Source of the DNA: Emcibacter sp.
GTDB taxonomy: Bacteria > Pseudomonadota > Alphaproteobacteria > Sphingomonadales > Emcibacteraceae
Direction of reading: 5' to 3'
NCBI GenBank assembly: GCA_021647465.1
Contig: JAKIUQ010000002.1
Span: 124,001-188,000, forward strand
Length of the DNA: 64,000 nt
This document shows positions 7,795-16,874 of the stretch, piece after piece (within the stretch, counting starts at the first letter, position 1; each line of letters starts with the position of its first letter). The notes below the pieces were generated by a model. The model was not told the DNA's origin. It saw only the letters and a program-made list of their open reading frames with translations, and did not search any database. The position numbers and the translations under genes were made by a program.

Positions 7795-9218
7795 CGCTTA
7801 TACCCCTTTGGAGCGCGCAGGAAATTGCCCAGATACTTTCTGTAAAAATTACGGCGCCATGGCAATGTCAAGGCATCTCCATTGACAGCCGAACAACGCA
7901 AGAGGGCGATCTTTTCTTTGCCCTGATTGGCCCCAACTCCGATGGTCATGATTATGTTAAAATGGCCATTGCACAGGGCGCGGTTGCCGCCATTGTCAGC
8001 AAACCTGTGGATGGGCTTGATCCAAAATTCCTCGTGAGGGTTGATGATGTGAAGTCCGCATTGGATCACTTGGGACAGGCGGCGCGGGCGCGGGTTGATA
8101 TTCCCATCATTGCCATAACGGGCAGTGTGGGCAAAACCGGCACCAAGGAAGCCTTGAAAAAAGCCCTGAGCCGCAATAAAAAAGTTCATGCGAGTGTCTT
8201 GAGTTATAATAATGATATTGGTGTCCCCTTGTCGTTGGCCCGTATGCCGCGAGATGTTGATTATGGTATCTTTGAGCTGGGCATGAGCCATGCCGGCGAA
8301 ATGCGGGAATTGTCCAAAATGGTTAAGCCCCATGTGGCCATTATCACGACGGTTGAGCTGGCGCATAGTGAATTTTTCAAAGATGTGAGCGGGATAGCAG
8401 ACGCCAAGGCTGAAATTTTCGAAGGGTTGATGCCCGGCGGCAGTGTGGTTTTAAATCATGACAACCACCAATATGAACGGTTAAGCGACAGAGCCAGGGC
8501 ATTAGGCATTAAAAACATCATATCCTTTGGTACGGGTGAGAGCGCCCATGTCCATATTCTCCGGCAGGTTTTCCATGACACCTGCAGCTGCGTCATTGCC
8601 AATATCAAAGGCCGGATCATGACCTTCAAGGTTGGGATGCTCGGGCATCATTGGGTCATGAATAGTCTGGCCATTTTATCGGCTGTTGATGCGGTGGGCG
8701 GCGATTTGGGACTTGCGGGTCTTGGCCTTGCTGACATGAAACCCCTTAAAGGCCGGGGCCGCCGACATCGGGTTTTTCTGGATCAGGCCGGGGAGGCCTC
8801 AATTCTGTTGATTGACGAAAGTTATAATGCTAATCCCGCGTCTATGAGGGCGTCTCTGGAGACATTGGCGCAGATGTCAATCAAAAAACCTGCAAGACGT
8901 ATGGCGGTTTTGGGTAATATGGCGGAATTGGGTACACAGAGCGAAGAATTGCACGCGGGATTGGCCAAGGTCATTGAAGATAAAAATATTGACCGGATTT
9001 ATACGGTTGGCCCTCATATGAAATATCTGTCCGACAGGTTGGCAGGATTTCGCAATGCGGGACATTTTGAAACGAGATCGGCACTTGAAGATAAATTAAC
9101 CCGGGATTTGCGGCATGGTGATGTGATCATGGTCAAGGGATCCAATGCCAGCGGCATGGCCCTTGTTGTCGAAAGAATTTTAGATATGGAAGCGCTGGCC
9201 ATTAAGCGGGCCATGTGA
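7791..9218 (+). CDS. murF: UDP-MurNAc-pentapeptide synthetase MurF
   Basis: A 475-residue Mur ligase that adds D-Ala-D-Ala to the UDP-MurNAc-tripeptide, the last cytoplasmic peptide step. The ATP loop TGSVGKTGT is at residues 110-118, and the centre carries SYNNDIGVPLSLA and ESYNANP, both typical of MurF. It follows murE by a four-base overlap and precedes mraY by 13 bases. The D-Ala-D-Ala it uses would come from the ddl gene further down the cluster. Confidence 0.97.
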   Translation: MTLIPLWSAQEIAQILSVKITAPWQCQGISIDSRTTQEGDLFFALIGPNSDGHDYVKMAIAQGAVAAIVSKPVDGLDPKFLVRVDDVKSALDHLGQAARARVDIPIIAITGSVGKTGTKEALKKALSRNKKVHASVLSYNNDIGVPLSLARMPRDVDYGIFELGMSHAGEMRELSKMVKPHVAIITTVELAHSEFFKDVSGIADAKAEIFEGLMPGGSVVLNHDNHQYERLSDRARALGIKNIISFGTGESAHVHILRQVFHDTCSCVIANIKGRIMTFKVGMLGHHWVMNSLAILSAVDAVGGDLGLAGLGLADMKPLKGRGRRHRVFLDQAGEASILLIDESYNANPASMRASLETLAQMSIKKPARRMAVLGNMAELGTQSEELHAGLAKVIEDKNIDRIYTVGPHMKYLSDRLAGFRNAGHFETRSALEDKLTRDLRHGDVIMVKGSNASGMALVVERILDMEALAIKRAM

Positions 9219-9231
9219 AGGAAGTAGATTA

Positions 9232-10320
9232 ATGCTCTATCATTTATTATATCCGTTAAGTGAAGATTACGGGATATTCAACCTGTTCAGATATTTGACA
9301 TTCCGAACGGGCGGCGCGTTGATGACGGCCTTTCTTATCAGTTTTTTATGTGGCCCCAGGATCATTGGATGGTTAAAGCATAAGCAGACAAACGGCCAGC
9401 CCATCAGGCTTGATGGGCCGGAAAGTCATATTCTCACCAAACAGGGGACGCCGACAATGGGCGGTTTTTTGATCCTGCTCGGGCTGACAGTGGGGACGCT
9501 GTTATGGACGGATTTATCTAACCAGTATGTCTGGGCCTGCCTTGTTGTGACCACGGGTTTTGGCCTCATTGGTTTCTTTGATGATTATCAGAAAATTACC
9601 AAATCAAGTTCTGACGGCGTGCCGGGAAAGTTAAAATTATTGCTTGAGATTGTCGTATCTGTCATTGCGGTGCTGATCATTATGGATAAAGCGGGAGAGG
9701 GCATAAACAGTCAGCTCGCGGTGCCGATGTTTAAAAATATGCTGATTGACCTTGGTTGGTTCATGATACCCTTCGCGGTATTCATTCTGGTGGGGGCCTC
9801 CAATAGTGTCAACCTGACGGATGGGCTTGATGGCTTGGCCATCATGCCGGTGATCATTGCGGCGGGGACATTTGCGTTGATTTCTTACCTTGTGGGTAAT
9901 GTTGTATTTTCAGACTATCTGCAGTTGACCTATGTGGCGGGCGCGGGAGAACTTGCCGTTTTTTGTGCGGCGATCATCGGGGCTGGCCTGGGTTTTTTAT
10001 GGTTCAATGCGCCGCCGGCCATGATTTTTATGGGCGATACGGGAAGTCTGGCCCTTGGCGGCGCTCTGGGCGCGATTAGCGTGGTGACCAAACATGAAAT
10101 TGTCCTTGGCATTGTCGGCGGGCTTTTTGTGCTTGAGACCGTATCCGTCATTGTTCAGGTGGTTTCTTTTAAATTGACGGGAAAACGGGTATTTCGCATG
10201 GCCCCTATCCATCACCATTTTGAGAAAAAAGGCTGGGCGGAGCCGACAATCGTTATTCGTTTCTGGATCATTGCCGTATTGCTGGCGCTGGTCGGGCTGG
10301 CCACCTTAAAGTTGAGATAA
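9232..10320 (+). CDS. mraY: Phospho-MurNAc-pentapeptide translocase MraY
   Basis: A 362-residue polytopic inner-membrane enzyme that transfers phospho-MurNAc-pentapeptide to undecaprenyl phosphate, forming lipid I. Typical motifs are visible: TPTMGG (about residue 74), FFDDYQK (about 118), NLTDGLDGLA (about 195), FMGDTGSLALGG (about 268) and the histidine triplet in PIHHHFEKKG (about 327). These include the magnesium-binding aspartates. Immediately downstream one would expect murD; instead ftsW starts 19 bases later. Confidence 0.97.
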   Translation: MLYHLLYPLSEDYGIFNLFRYLTFRTGGALMTAFLISFLCGPRIIGWLKHKQTNGQPIRLDGPESHILTKQGTPTMGGFLILLGLTVGTLLWTDLSNQYVWACLVVTTGFGLIGFFDDYQKITKSSSDGVPGKLKLLLEIVVSVIAVLIIMDKAGEGINSQLAVPMFKNMLIDLGWFMIPFAVFILVGASNSVNLTDGLDGLAIMPVIIAAGTFALISYLVGNVVFSDYLQLTYVAGAGELAVFCAAIIGAGLGFLWFNAPPAMIFMGDTGSLALGGALGAISVVTKHEIVLGIVGGLFVLETVSVIVQVVSFKLTGKRVFRMAPIHHHFEKKGWAEPTIVIRFWIIAVLLALVGLATLKLR

Positions 10321-10339
10321 GGAGAATTTAGAGTAAGGC

Positions 10340-11488
10340 ATGACCGTATTTTCAAGAACTGATACCAGTCTGCTCAGTGATTGGTGGTGGACCGTGGATC
10401 GCTGGTTACTCATGGCGCTTGCCCTGTTAATCGGTCTTGGCATTGTTATGACATTTAGCGCGAGCCCCGCTATTGCGGAAAAGCTGGGTCTTGGTTCCTT
10501 TCATTTTGTCAAACGCCAAATTCTTTTCATCATCGCCGCGATGATCGCCATGTTCGGCGTGTCATTATTGCCTGTCCAGTGGGTAAGGCGTTTTGGCGTC
10601 ATCCTGTTTCTGGCCGCTGTGATATTGATGGTTCTGACGATGGTTATCGGCTTTGAGGCCAAAGGCTCCCGCCGCTGGTTGTCAATCGGCAGCTTCACGC
10701 TTCAGGCTTCTGAATTCTTAAAGCCTGCGTTTATTATTTTTTCTGCATGGATGTTTTCGGAAGTTCATAAGTCGCCTGAATTCAGAGGCTGGTCCATTGC
10801 CATTTTTTCCTATCTCATTGTGGTGACTTTACTGATTTCTCAGCCGGATTTCGGCCAGACCATATTGGTTTCTCTGGTCTGGGGCGCACAGTTTTTTATG
10901 GCGGGCTTGCCGATGATATGGGTTCTGGGCCTTGCGGGCCTTGGTATGGCAGGGGTGTTTCTCGCCTATATGCTTATTCCGCATGTATCGGACAGAATTG
11001 ATCGCTTTTTATATCCAGAGGTCAGCGATACCTATCAGGTGGATACTGCTTTGAATGCCCTGCGAAGCGGCGGAATCTTTGGCCGTGGCCCGGGGGAGGG
11101 TGCGGTGAAGAAAATTCTGCCGGATGCCCATACAGATTTTATCTTTGCCGTCACGGGGGAAGAGTTCGGCGTTCTTTTGTGTTTGGTTCTGATTGGGCTG
11201 TTTGCCGTCATTGTGGTGCGCAGTCTGATCAGGAATATGAAAGAAACAGATATGTTTGTCTTTCTTGCGGTATCTGGCCTGATCATTCAATTTGGCTTGC
11301 AGGCCTTTATCAACCTTGGGGTTAATCTTTCGCTCCTGCCCAGCAAAGGCATGACCCTGCCGTTCATTAGTTACGGCGGATCGTCCATGCTGTCGATGGC
11401 CATTGCCATGGGTATGGTTTTGGCGCTGACGCGGCGCGGTTCGGGCAATAATCTGGAAAATCTTAATTCCGGATGGAGAAAGTCATGA
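10340..11488 (+). CDS. ftsW: Peptidoglycan polymerase FtsW
   Basis: A 382-residue SEDS-family protein with about ten membrane segments, which polymerises septal glycan strands from lipid II together with FtsI. The region ALNALRSGGIFGRGPGEG and the C-terminal FISYGGSSML are characteristic of SEDS proteins, and HTDFIFAVTGEE is the FtsW signature. It sits directly after mraY without murD. The stop codon overlaps the murG ATG (ATGA). Confidence 0.96.
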   Translation: MTVFSRTDTSLLSDWWWTVDRWLLMALALLIGLGIVMTFSASPAIAEKLGLGSFHFVKRQILFIIAAMIAMFGVSLLPVQWVRRFGVILFLAAVILMVLTMVIGFEAKGSRRWLSIGSFTLQASEFLKPAFIIFSAWMFSEVHKSPEFRGWSIAIFSYLIVVTLLISQPDFGQTILVSLVWGAQFFMAGLPMIWVLGLAGLGMAGVFLAYMLIPHVSDRIDRFLYPEVSDTYQVDTALNALRSGGIFGRGPGEGAVKKILPDAHTDFIFAVTGEEFGVLLCLVLIGLFAVIVVRSLIRNMKETDMFVFLAVSGLIIQFGLQAFINLGVNLSLLPSKGMTLPFISYGGSSMLSMAIAMGMVLALTRRGSGNNLENLNSGWRKS

Positions 11489-12705
11489 AGCGGCGGCGCA
11501 CGAGCCATATCGTATTGGCCGCAGGCGGCACAGGCGGGCATGTTTTTCCCGCCATCGCCCTGATGCATGAACTTCGACGCCGGGGGCATGAAATAACCTT
11601 TATCACCGATGATCGGGGCTATCAATATCGCGACCATTTCGAAGGGGTTAAAACCCGTAAAATCTTTAGCACCACGATGGCCAACCGGGGGTTGATTGGC
11701 AAATTGATGGCCCTGCCCAGAATCATCAGCAGTATTTTTGATGCCCGGCGTATTCTGGCGGATATGAAACGCCGTCCGGGCGCCGTCATTGGATTTGGTG
11801 GCTACCCTTCTTTTCCAACCATAAAAGCCGCCCTGTCATTGGGCATCCCCACCTGCATTCATGAACAGAACGCGGTGTTTGGGCGCACCAACAGATATTT
11901 GGCAAAATCGGTGGATGCTATTGCGCTGTCTTTTGAGAAAACCCAAAAAGCCAAACTGGAGAAATATGCGCAAATCGTGGTGACCGGCAATCCTGTGCGC
12001 CGTGAAATTGTAGAGCTTGGAGATAAATTTTATCCGGATATCGGGGAAGATCGCATCTTTCGCATTTTGGTCATTGGCGGCAGTCAGGGGGCCAGTATTT
12101 TCGGGGAAGTGGTGCCGCAAGCCATTTCAACGTTGCCCCGCGCGCTTCAGCGCCGCTTGCAGATCACTCAGCAATGCCGGGAAGAGGATATTGATAAAGT
12201 TCGGGAAGCTTACGCCAGCACAAAAATTGCTGTAGAGCTTTCGACCTTTATCCCGAATATTGCGCAGAGTCTGGAATGGTCACATCTTGTGATTGGCCGG
12301 GCCGGTGCGTCAACCATTGCGGAACTTACCGCCTCGGGCCGGGCCGGAATTCTGGTGCCTTATCCTTATGCAACCGATAATCATCAGATTGAAAATGCCC
12401 GCGAAATGGTTATTGCCGGCGGGGCATGGTTATTCAATCAGAAAGAATTTAACGCCGCAGAACTTGCAAAATTACTGCAACGGCTGTCCAAAAGACCCCG
12501 CGATGTCTGGCGGGCATCGGAAGATGCGCGAAAGATTGGAAAACCATATGCCACAAAAGATCTTGCAGATCTGGTAGAGCGTTTGGCACTGGTAAAGGGT
12601 GATAGCTGCTCAATCCGAATAGAGAAACCGGAAATTACAAAATCAGAAGAAGATACCAATGCCGAAACAGCAGAAAAACCCGCTACTCTCAGGGGGATCA
12701 AATGA
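11485..12705 (+). CDS. murG: Lipid II-forming GlcNAc transferase MurG
   Basis: A 406-residue GT-B glycosyltransferase that adds GlcNAc to lipid I on the inner membrane. The N-terminal LAAGGTGGHVFPA loop, HEQNAVFGRTNR and the C-terminal GRAGASTIAEL UDP-binding motif are present. ATG 11485 was chosen: it overlaps the ftsW stop as ATGA and is preceded by GGAGAAA; an upstream ATG at 11473 would lie deeper in ftsW. The last ~40 residues are a charged tail beyond the usual family end. Confidence 0.95.
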   Translation: MKRRRTSHIVLAAGGTGGHVFPAIALMHELRRRGHEITFITDDRGYQYRDHFEGVKTRKIFSTTMANRGLIGKLMALPRIISSIFDARRILADMKRRPGAVIGFGGYPSFPTIKAALSLGIPTCIHEQNAVFGRTNRYLAKSVDAIALSFEKTQKAKLEKYAQIVVTGNPVRREIVELGDKFYPDIGEDRIFRILVIGGSQGASIFGEVVPQAISTLPRALQRRLQITQQCREEDIDKVREAYASTKIAVELSTFIPNIAQSLEWSHLVIGRAGASTIAELTASGRAGILVPYPYATDNHQIENAREMVIAGGAWLFNQKEFNAAELAKLLQRLSKRPRDVWRASEDARKIGKPYATKDLADLVERLALVKGDSCSIRIEKPEITKSEEDTNAETAEKPATLRGIK

Positions 12706-14147
12706 ATAAGAATATGCAACCTGTAAAAATTGGCCATCCGATAAATATTGGCATTCTGCATTTTGTGGGTATCGGCGGCATTGGTATGAGCGGTATTGCC
12801 GAGGTCATGCATAATTTTGGCTATAAGATACAAGGCAGCGACCTTGGCGAAAACCCTAATGTAGCCAGATTAAGAAGTTTGGGCATCAAGGTTATGATTG
12901 GCCAACGGGCAGAAAATCTTGACGGGGCATGGGGCATTGTCTGTTCGTCAGCCATCAAACCGGATAATGCGGAAGTCATGGCGGCGCGGGCGGCCAAGAT
13001 GCCGGTGATACGCCGCGCCGAAATGCTGGCCGAACTCATGCGGCTTAAATGGTGCGTGTCCATTGCCGGCACTCACGGTAAAACCACAACCACATCCATG
13101 GTGGCGGCGGTTCTGGATGAGGCCGAATATGACCCGACTGTCATTAATGGCGGTATCATCAATGCTTACGGCACCAATGCGCGGCTCGGCGCAGGGGACT
13201 GGATGGTGGTGGAGGCCGATGAATCTGACGGTACTTTTGTTAAAATTCCCTCTACCGTGGCCGTGGTGACCAATATTGATCCTGAGCATCTTGATTTTTA
13301 CGGTGATTTTGAGACGGCAAAAGAAGCCTTCAGGACTTTTGTCGAGAATATACCTTTTTATGGTTTTGCCGTTATGTGTATTGATCATCCAGAAGTGCAG
13401 GCGCTTATTGGCCGGGTCACGGATCGGAAAATTGTGACCTATGGCTTTAGCCCTCAATCTGATGTGCGCTGCACGGACTTGCGGTTCAAGGATGGCGCGG
13501 CGATATTTAATGTGCAGATCACCAATCGATTTGAGGATGGCGAAGATATTCTTTGCGACATCCGGTTGCCTATGCCGGGGCGGCATAATGTTCTTAATGC
13601 TCTGGCCGCCATTGCGGTGTCCTATGAGATGGGCGTTACAGGGGATGTTATCCGAAATGCTTTTGCCAAATTTTCGGGCGTAAAACGCCGCTTTACCCAT
13701 GTTGGCACAGCGGCGGGCATTACGATTATCGATGATTATGCCCATCACCCGGTAGAGATATCCGCTGTCTTAAGCGCGGCAAGAGAGGCTTATCAAGGAC
13801 GTGTCATCGGGGTGATGCAGCCCCATCGTTATTCCCGCCTTGAAAGTCTGTTTGATGAATTTTGCGGCTGCTTTAACAATGCGGATGTGGTGATCGTCAC
13901 GCCGGTTTATGAAGCCGGAGAAAAGCCCATTGAAGGGATCAGCCGCGACAGCTTGATCGATGGTATTCGCGCCGCCTCTCACCGCAATGTCATCGCGCTT
14001 GACGGGCCGGAATTCCTGGCGCAGCAGATCGCGGATATTGCAGAAGAGGGGGATATTGTCCTTTGCATGGGCGCTGGCACCATCAGCCAATGGGCCTATG
14101 ATTTGAGGAATGACCTTGAGAGCCTCATGAAAGGCGGTGGCAAATGA
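12702..14147 (+). CDS. murC: UDP-MurNAc-L-alanine ligase MurC
   Basis: A 481-residue Mur ligase catalysing the first peptide step, L-Ala addition to UDP-MurNAc. It shows the N-terminal nucleotide fold GIGGIGMSG (23-31), the ATP loop AGTHGKTTTT (122-131), the EADESDGTF motif, DDYAHHPVE and QPHRYSR. All are standard for MurC. Four-base overlaps with both murG and murB suggest coupled translation. Confidence 0.97.
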   Translation: MNKNMQPVKIGHPINIGILHFVGIGGIGMSGIAEVMHNFGYKIQGSDLGENPNVARLRSLGIKVMIGQRAENLDGAWGIVCSSAIKPDNAEVMAARAAKMPVIRRAEMLAELMRLKWCVSIAGTHGKTTTTSMVAAVLDEAEYDPTVINGGIINAYGTNARLGAGDWMVVEADESDGTFVKIPSTVAVVTNIDPEHLDFYGDFETAKEAFRTFVENIPFYGFAVMCIDHPEVQALIGRVTDRKIVTYGFSPQSDVRCTDLRFKDGAAIFNVQITNRFEDGEDILCDIRLPMPGRHNVLNALAAIAVSYEMGVTGDVIRNAFAKFSGVKRRFTHVGTAAGITIIDDYAHHPVEISAVLSAAREAYQGRVIGVMQPHRYSRLESLFDEFCGCFNNADVVIVTPVYEAGEKPIEGISRDSLIDGIRAASHRNVIALDGPEFLAQQIADIAEEGDIVLCMGAGTISQWAYDLRNDLESLMKGGGK

Positions 14148-15079
14148 TATCCGCAGGAAAAGTTGATTTTTCAGCTATGGGTGATCTGTCTGTCCTGCGG
14201 GGAAAACTGATCGCCAATGCGCCTTTGGATAAATTGACATGGTTTCGCGTTGGTGGCCGTGCGGATATGCTGTTTACGCCCGAAGACAAGGCCGACTTAT
14301 CACAGTTTTTACAGCTCATTCCCGCTGAAATGCCGGTGATGCCCTTGGGGGTGGGATCAAATCTGTTGATCCGTGACGGCGGTATCGAGGGGGCTGTCAT
14401 CCGCCTCGGCAAGAAATTTTCCGATATTACTATTGAGGGCGACGAAATAACAGCGGGGGCCGGTGCGCCGGATATTGCCGTGGCCAGTGCGGCGCGGGAT
14501 GTCTCGCTCACAGGCCTTGAATTCCTGCGCGGGATTCCGGGCACCATTGGCGGCGCGGTTAAGATGAATGCCGGAGCATATGGCACAGAAATATCAGATG
14601 TTTTCATATCTGCCGAAGTGATGGACCGCGCGGGAAAATGCCATATTCTGTCAAAAGATGATCTGCTGTTTTCCTATCGTCATTCATCGCTTGACGAGAC
14701 GATGATTTGTCTGTCTGTACGGCTGAAAGGCCGCCCCGGTGACCGGCACGCCATAGAAAAGCGTATGCAGGAAATTGCGGATTCTCGCGAGGAAAGCCAG
14801 CCGCTGCGCACGCGAACCGGCGGCAGCAGCTTCAAAAATCCTGACGGGGTCAAGGCCTGGGCGCTGATTGATGGCGCGGGATGCCGGGGCTTGAAAATCG
14901 GCGGCGCCATGGTGTCGGAAAAACATTGTAATTTCCTGATCAATACCGGCGATGCGACCGCAAATGACCTTGAAAGTCTGGGCGAGGAAGTCCGCAGAAG
15001 GGTCATGAATAATTCCGGCGTTGATTTAAAATGGGAAATTCGCATTGTGGGCCAGAAAGATAGGAGCAGATATGGTTAA
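14144..15079 (+). CDS. murB: UDP-N-acetylenolpyruvoylglucosamine reductase MurB
   Basis: A 311-residue FAD enzyme that reduces the enolpyruvyl group to make UDP-MurNAc. FAD-binding residues are seen in GVGSNLLIRDGG and IPGTIGGAVKMNAGAYG. The active-site serine lies in GGSSFKNP and the C-terminal glutamate in LKWEIRIVG. Its 3' end overlaps ddl by eight bases. Confidence 0.96.
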   Translation: MISAGKVDFSAMGDLSVLRGKLIANAPLDKLTWFRVGGRADMLFTPEDKADLSQFLQLIPAEMPVMPLGVGSNLLIRDGGIEGAVIRLGKKFSDITIEGDEITAGAGAPDIAVASAARDVSLTGLEFLRGIPGTIGGAVKMNAGAYGTEISDVFISAEVMDRAGKCHILSKDDLLFSYRHSSLDETMICLSVRLKGRPGDRHAIEKRMQEIADSREESQPLRTRTGGSSFKNPDGVKAWALIDGAGCRGLKIGGAMVSEKHCNFLINTGDATANDLESLGEEVRRRVMNNSGVDLKWEIRIVGQKDRSRYG

Positions 15080-15986
15080 ACATGTTGCTGTTCTGAAAGG
15101 CGGCTGGTCTGTCGAGCGTGAAGTCTCTTTGGTGAGCGGCGCTGCGGTCGCCAAAGCATTGCGCGAGATAAATTATGACGTCAGCGAAATTGATGTGACG
15201 GCAGATATTGCGCAGGATTTGGCCGCCTTAAAGCCTGATGTTGTCTTTAACGCGCTTCATGGCCGCTGGGGCGAAGATGGCTGTATGCAGGGTCTGCTTG
15301 AAATATTGCAAATTCCCTATAGCCATTCGGGGGTTTCCGCCTCTGCCATGGCCATGGATAAAATATTGTCCAAAAAGCTGTTTCAAACAGTCGGCATCCC
15401 CGTCGCCGAAGATAAAATAGTGACCAAGTCAGAGCTTTTCACCGCCGATCCCTTGCCGCGTCCTTTTGTGGTGAAACCCTATAATGAAGGGTCAAGTGTC
15501 GGCGTGGTCATTGTCCGGGGCGACGATAAATTTGATCAGGATATGCCTGGCCCATGGCAGGATACAGATCAGGTGATGGTGGAAAAATATCTTCCGGGCC
15601 GGGAATTGACGGTTTGCGTGATGGATGGAAAGGCGCTGGCGGTGACGGAATTAAAACCGCGCGCGGGCTTTTACAATTATGAGGCAAAATATCAGGCGGG
15701 CAAGACCGACCATATCATTCCGGCACAAATTGACCGCCGTCTGACCGATCTCCTCATGACTTATGCTGAAAAGGCCCATAATATTTTAGGCTGCCGGGGG
15801 GTGACGCGGTCGGATTTCCGCCTTGATGATGGGCCCGGCGGCGATGGGACGGCCTATATTCTGGAAATAAATACCCAGCCCGGCATGACGCCGTTATCTT
15901 TGGTGCCGGAACAGGCCCACCACAGGGGAATGACTTTTACTCAGCTGGTCAGCTGGATGGTGGAGGATGCTTCATGTGGCCGCTGA
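15072..15986 (+). CDS. ddl: D-alanine-D-alanine ligase
   Basis: A 304-residue ATP-grasp ligase making the D-Ala-D-Ala used by MurF. GGWSVEREVSLVSG lies at the N-terminus, NEGSSVGV in the ATP-grasp region and LEINTQPGMT near the C-terminus with the metal-binding Glu/Asn. The tyrosine in PYSHSGVSAS is the type associated with a D-Ala rather than D-lactate acceptor. ATG 15072 follows AGGAG at 15062-15066 and is preferred over an upstream TTG at 15045. It overlaps ftsQ by 13 bases. Confidence 0.96.
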   Translation: MVKHVAVLKGGWSVEREVSLVSGAAVAKALREINYDVSEIDVTADIAQDLAALKPDVVFNALHGRWGEDGCMQGLLEILQIPYSHSGVSASAMAMDKILSKKLFQTVGIPVAEDKIVTKSELFTADPLPRPFVVKPYNEGSSVGVVIVRGDDKFDQDMPGPWQDTDQVMVEKYLPGRELTVCVMDGKALAVTELKPRAGFYNYEAKYQAGKTDHIIPAQIDRRLTDLLMTYAEKAHNILGCRGVTRSDFRLDDGPGGDGTAYILEINTQPGMTPLSLVPEQAHHRGMTFTQLVSWMVEDASCGR

Positions 15987-16870
15987 ATAAAAAACCAAAA
16001 AAGAGCAGCAAGAGTAAAGCCACTTCTGTTAAGAGGGGGGCAAAACAGGCGCAAAGCCTCGTTCGGCGGCGGCGCATAAGTTTATTCTTTCGGGTCTTTG
16101 GGCTTTTGGGGGCCGTGACAGTCGTTGTGTTATCTATTTATATCTGGAAAAGCGGATTACTGCAGGAATGGACGCTGGAAGCCAGAGATACGGTAGATCG
16201 GGAAATTGCCAAGGCCGGTTTTATGGTGGGGGAAGTTCGGATTACCGGACAAGGGAATACCGATATAAACCAGATACGAACGGCCCTTGCGCTTTATGAT
16301 GGTCAGTCAATCGTGTCATTGAATTTACCAGAAATGCTGGGCCGGGTTGAAGCCCTGCCGTGGGTAAAGCAGGCCACCATAATCAGGAAATTACCGGACG
16401 CTCTGGATGTGACAATCACAGAGCATGAAGCCGCCGCCATTTGGCAGGAAGACGGCGCGCTTTTCCTGGTGGACCAGCATGGGACGATCATCACAGACGC
16501 AGGATTGGAAAAATTCGCGGATGTGCCGCATATTGTGGGGGCCGGGGCCAATGAAAATCTTGTCAGTCTTCTGGCCCTGAAAGCCGCATATCCAGATCTT
16601 TTTTCCCGCGTGAAATCTGCGGTTTGGGTTGGGCAGCGCCGGTGGGATTTGAATTTTTACAATGGCATCAAAATAAAACTGCCGGAAAAGGAAACGGGCC
16701 TTGCGTGGCAGCTGTTATATGAATATGAAAGCAACCAGAAAATACTGGCCAAGGATATCCTGGTTATTGATTTGCGCCAGCATGGCAAAACGATTTTACG
16801 ATTAACCCCGCAAGAAGCTGAAAGACGCAGGCTATTGAAAAACTCTGGCGCAAAAGAAGAGAGTATTTAA
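15974..16870 (+). CDS. ftsQ: Cell division protein FtsQ
   Basis: A 298-residue bitopic protein. A lysine/arginine-rich cytoplasmic head (1-34) is followed by a membrane segment (about 36-58), a POTRA domain (VGEVRITGQGNTD onward) and a beta domain with LPWVKQATIIRKLPD, the usual FtsQ pattern. FtsQ recruits FtsB-FtsL to the septum. It begins inside the ddl end and stops four bases before ftsA. Confidence 0.95.
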   Translation: MWPLNKKPKKSSKSKATSVKRGAKQAQSLVRRRRISLFFRVFGLLGAVTVVVLSIYIWKSGLLQEWTLEARDTVDREIAKAGFMVGEVRITGQGNTDINQIRTALALYDGQSIVSLNLPEMLGRVEALPWVKQATIIRKLPDALDVTITEHEAAAIWQEDGALFLVDQHGTIITDAGLEKFADVPHIVGAGANENLVSLLALKAAYPDLFSRVKSAVWVGQRRWDLNFYNGIKIKLPEKETGLAWQLLYEYESNQKILAKDILVIDLRQHGKTILRLTPQEAERRRLLKNSGAKEESI

Positions 16871-16874
16871 TTCT

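Noticed and set aside
7509..8366. 285-codon open frame antisense to murE/murF
   Set aside because: It lies wholly opposite two clear dcw genes and its product resembles no family; it is a shadow of GC-biased codons.
12948..13748. 266-codon open frame antisense to murC
   Set aside because: Opposite an intact murC, basic His/Arg-rich product with no family features.
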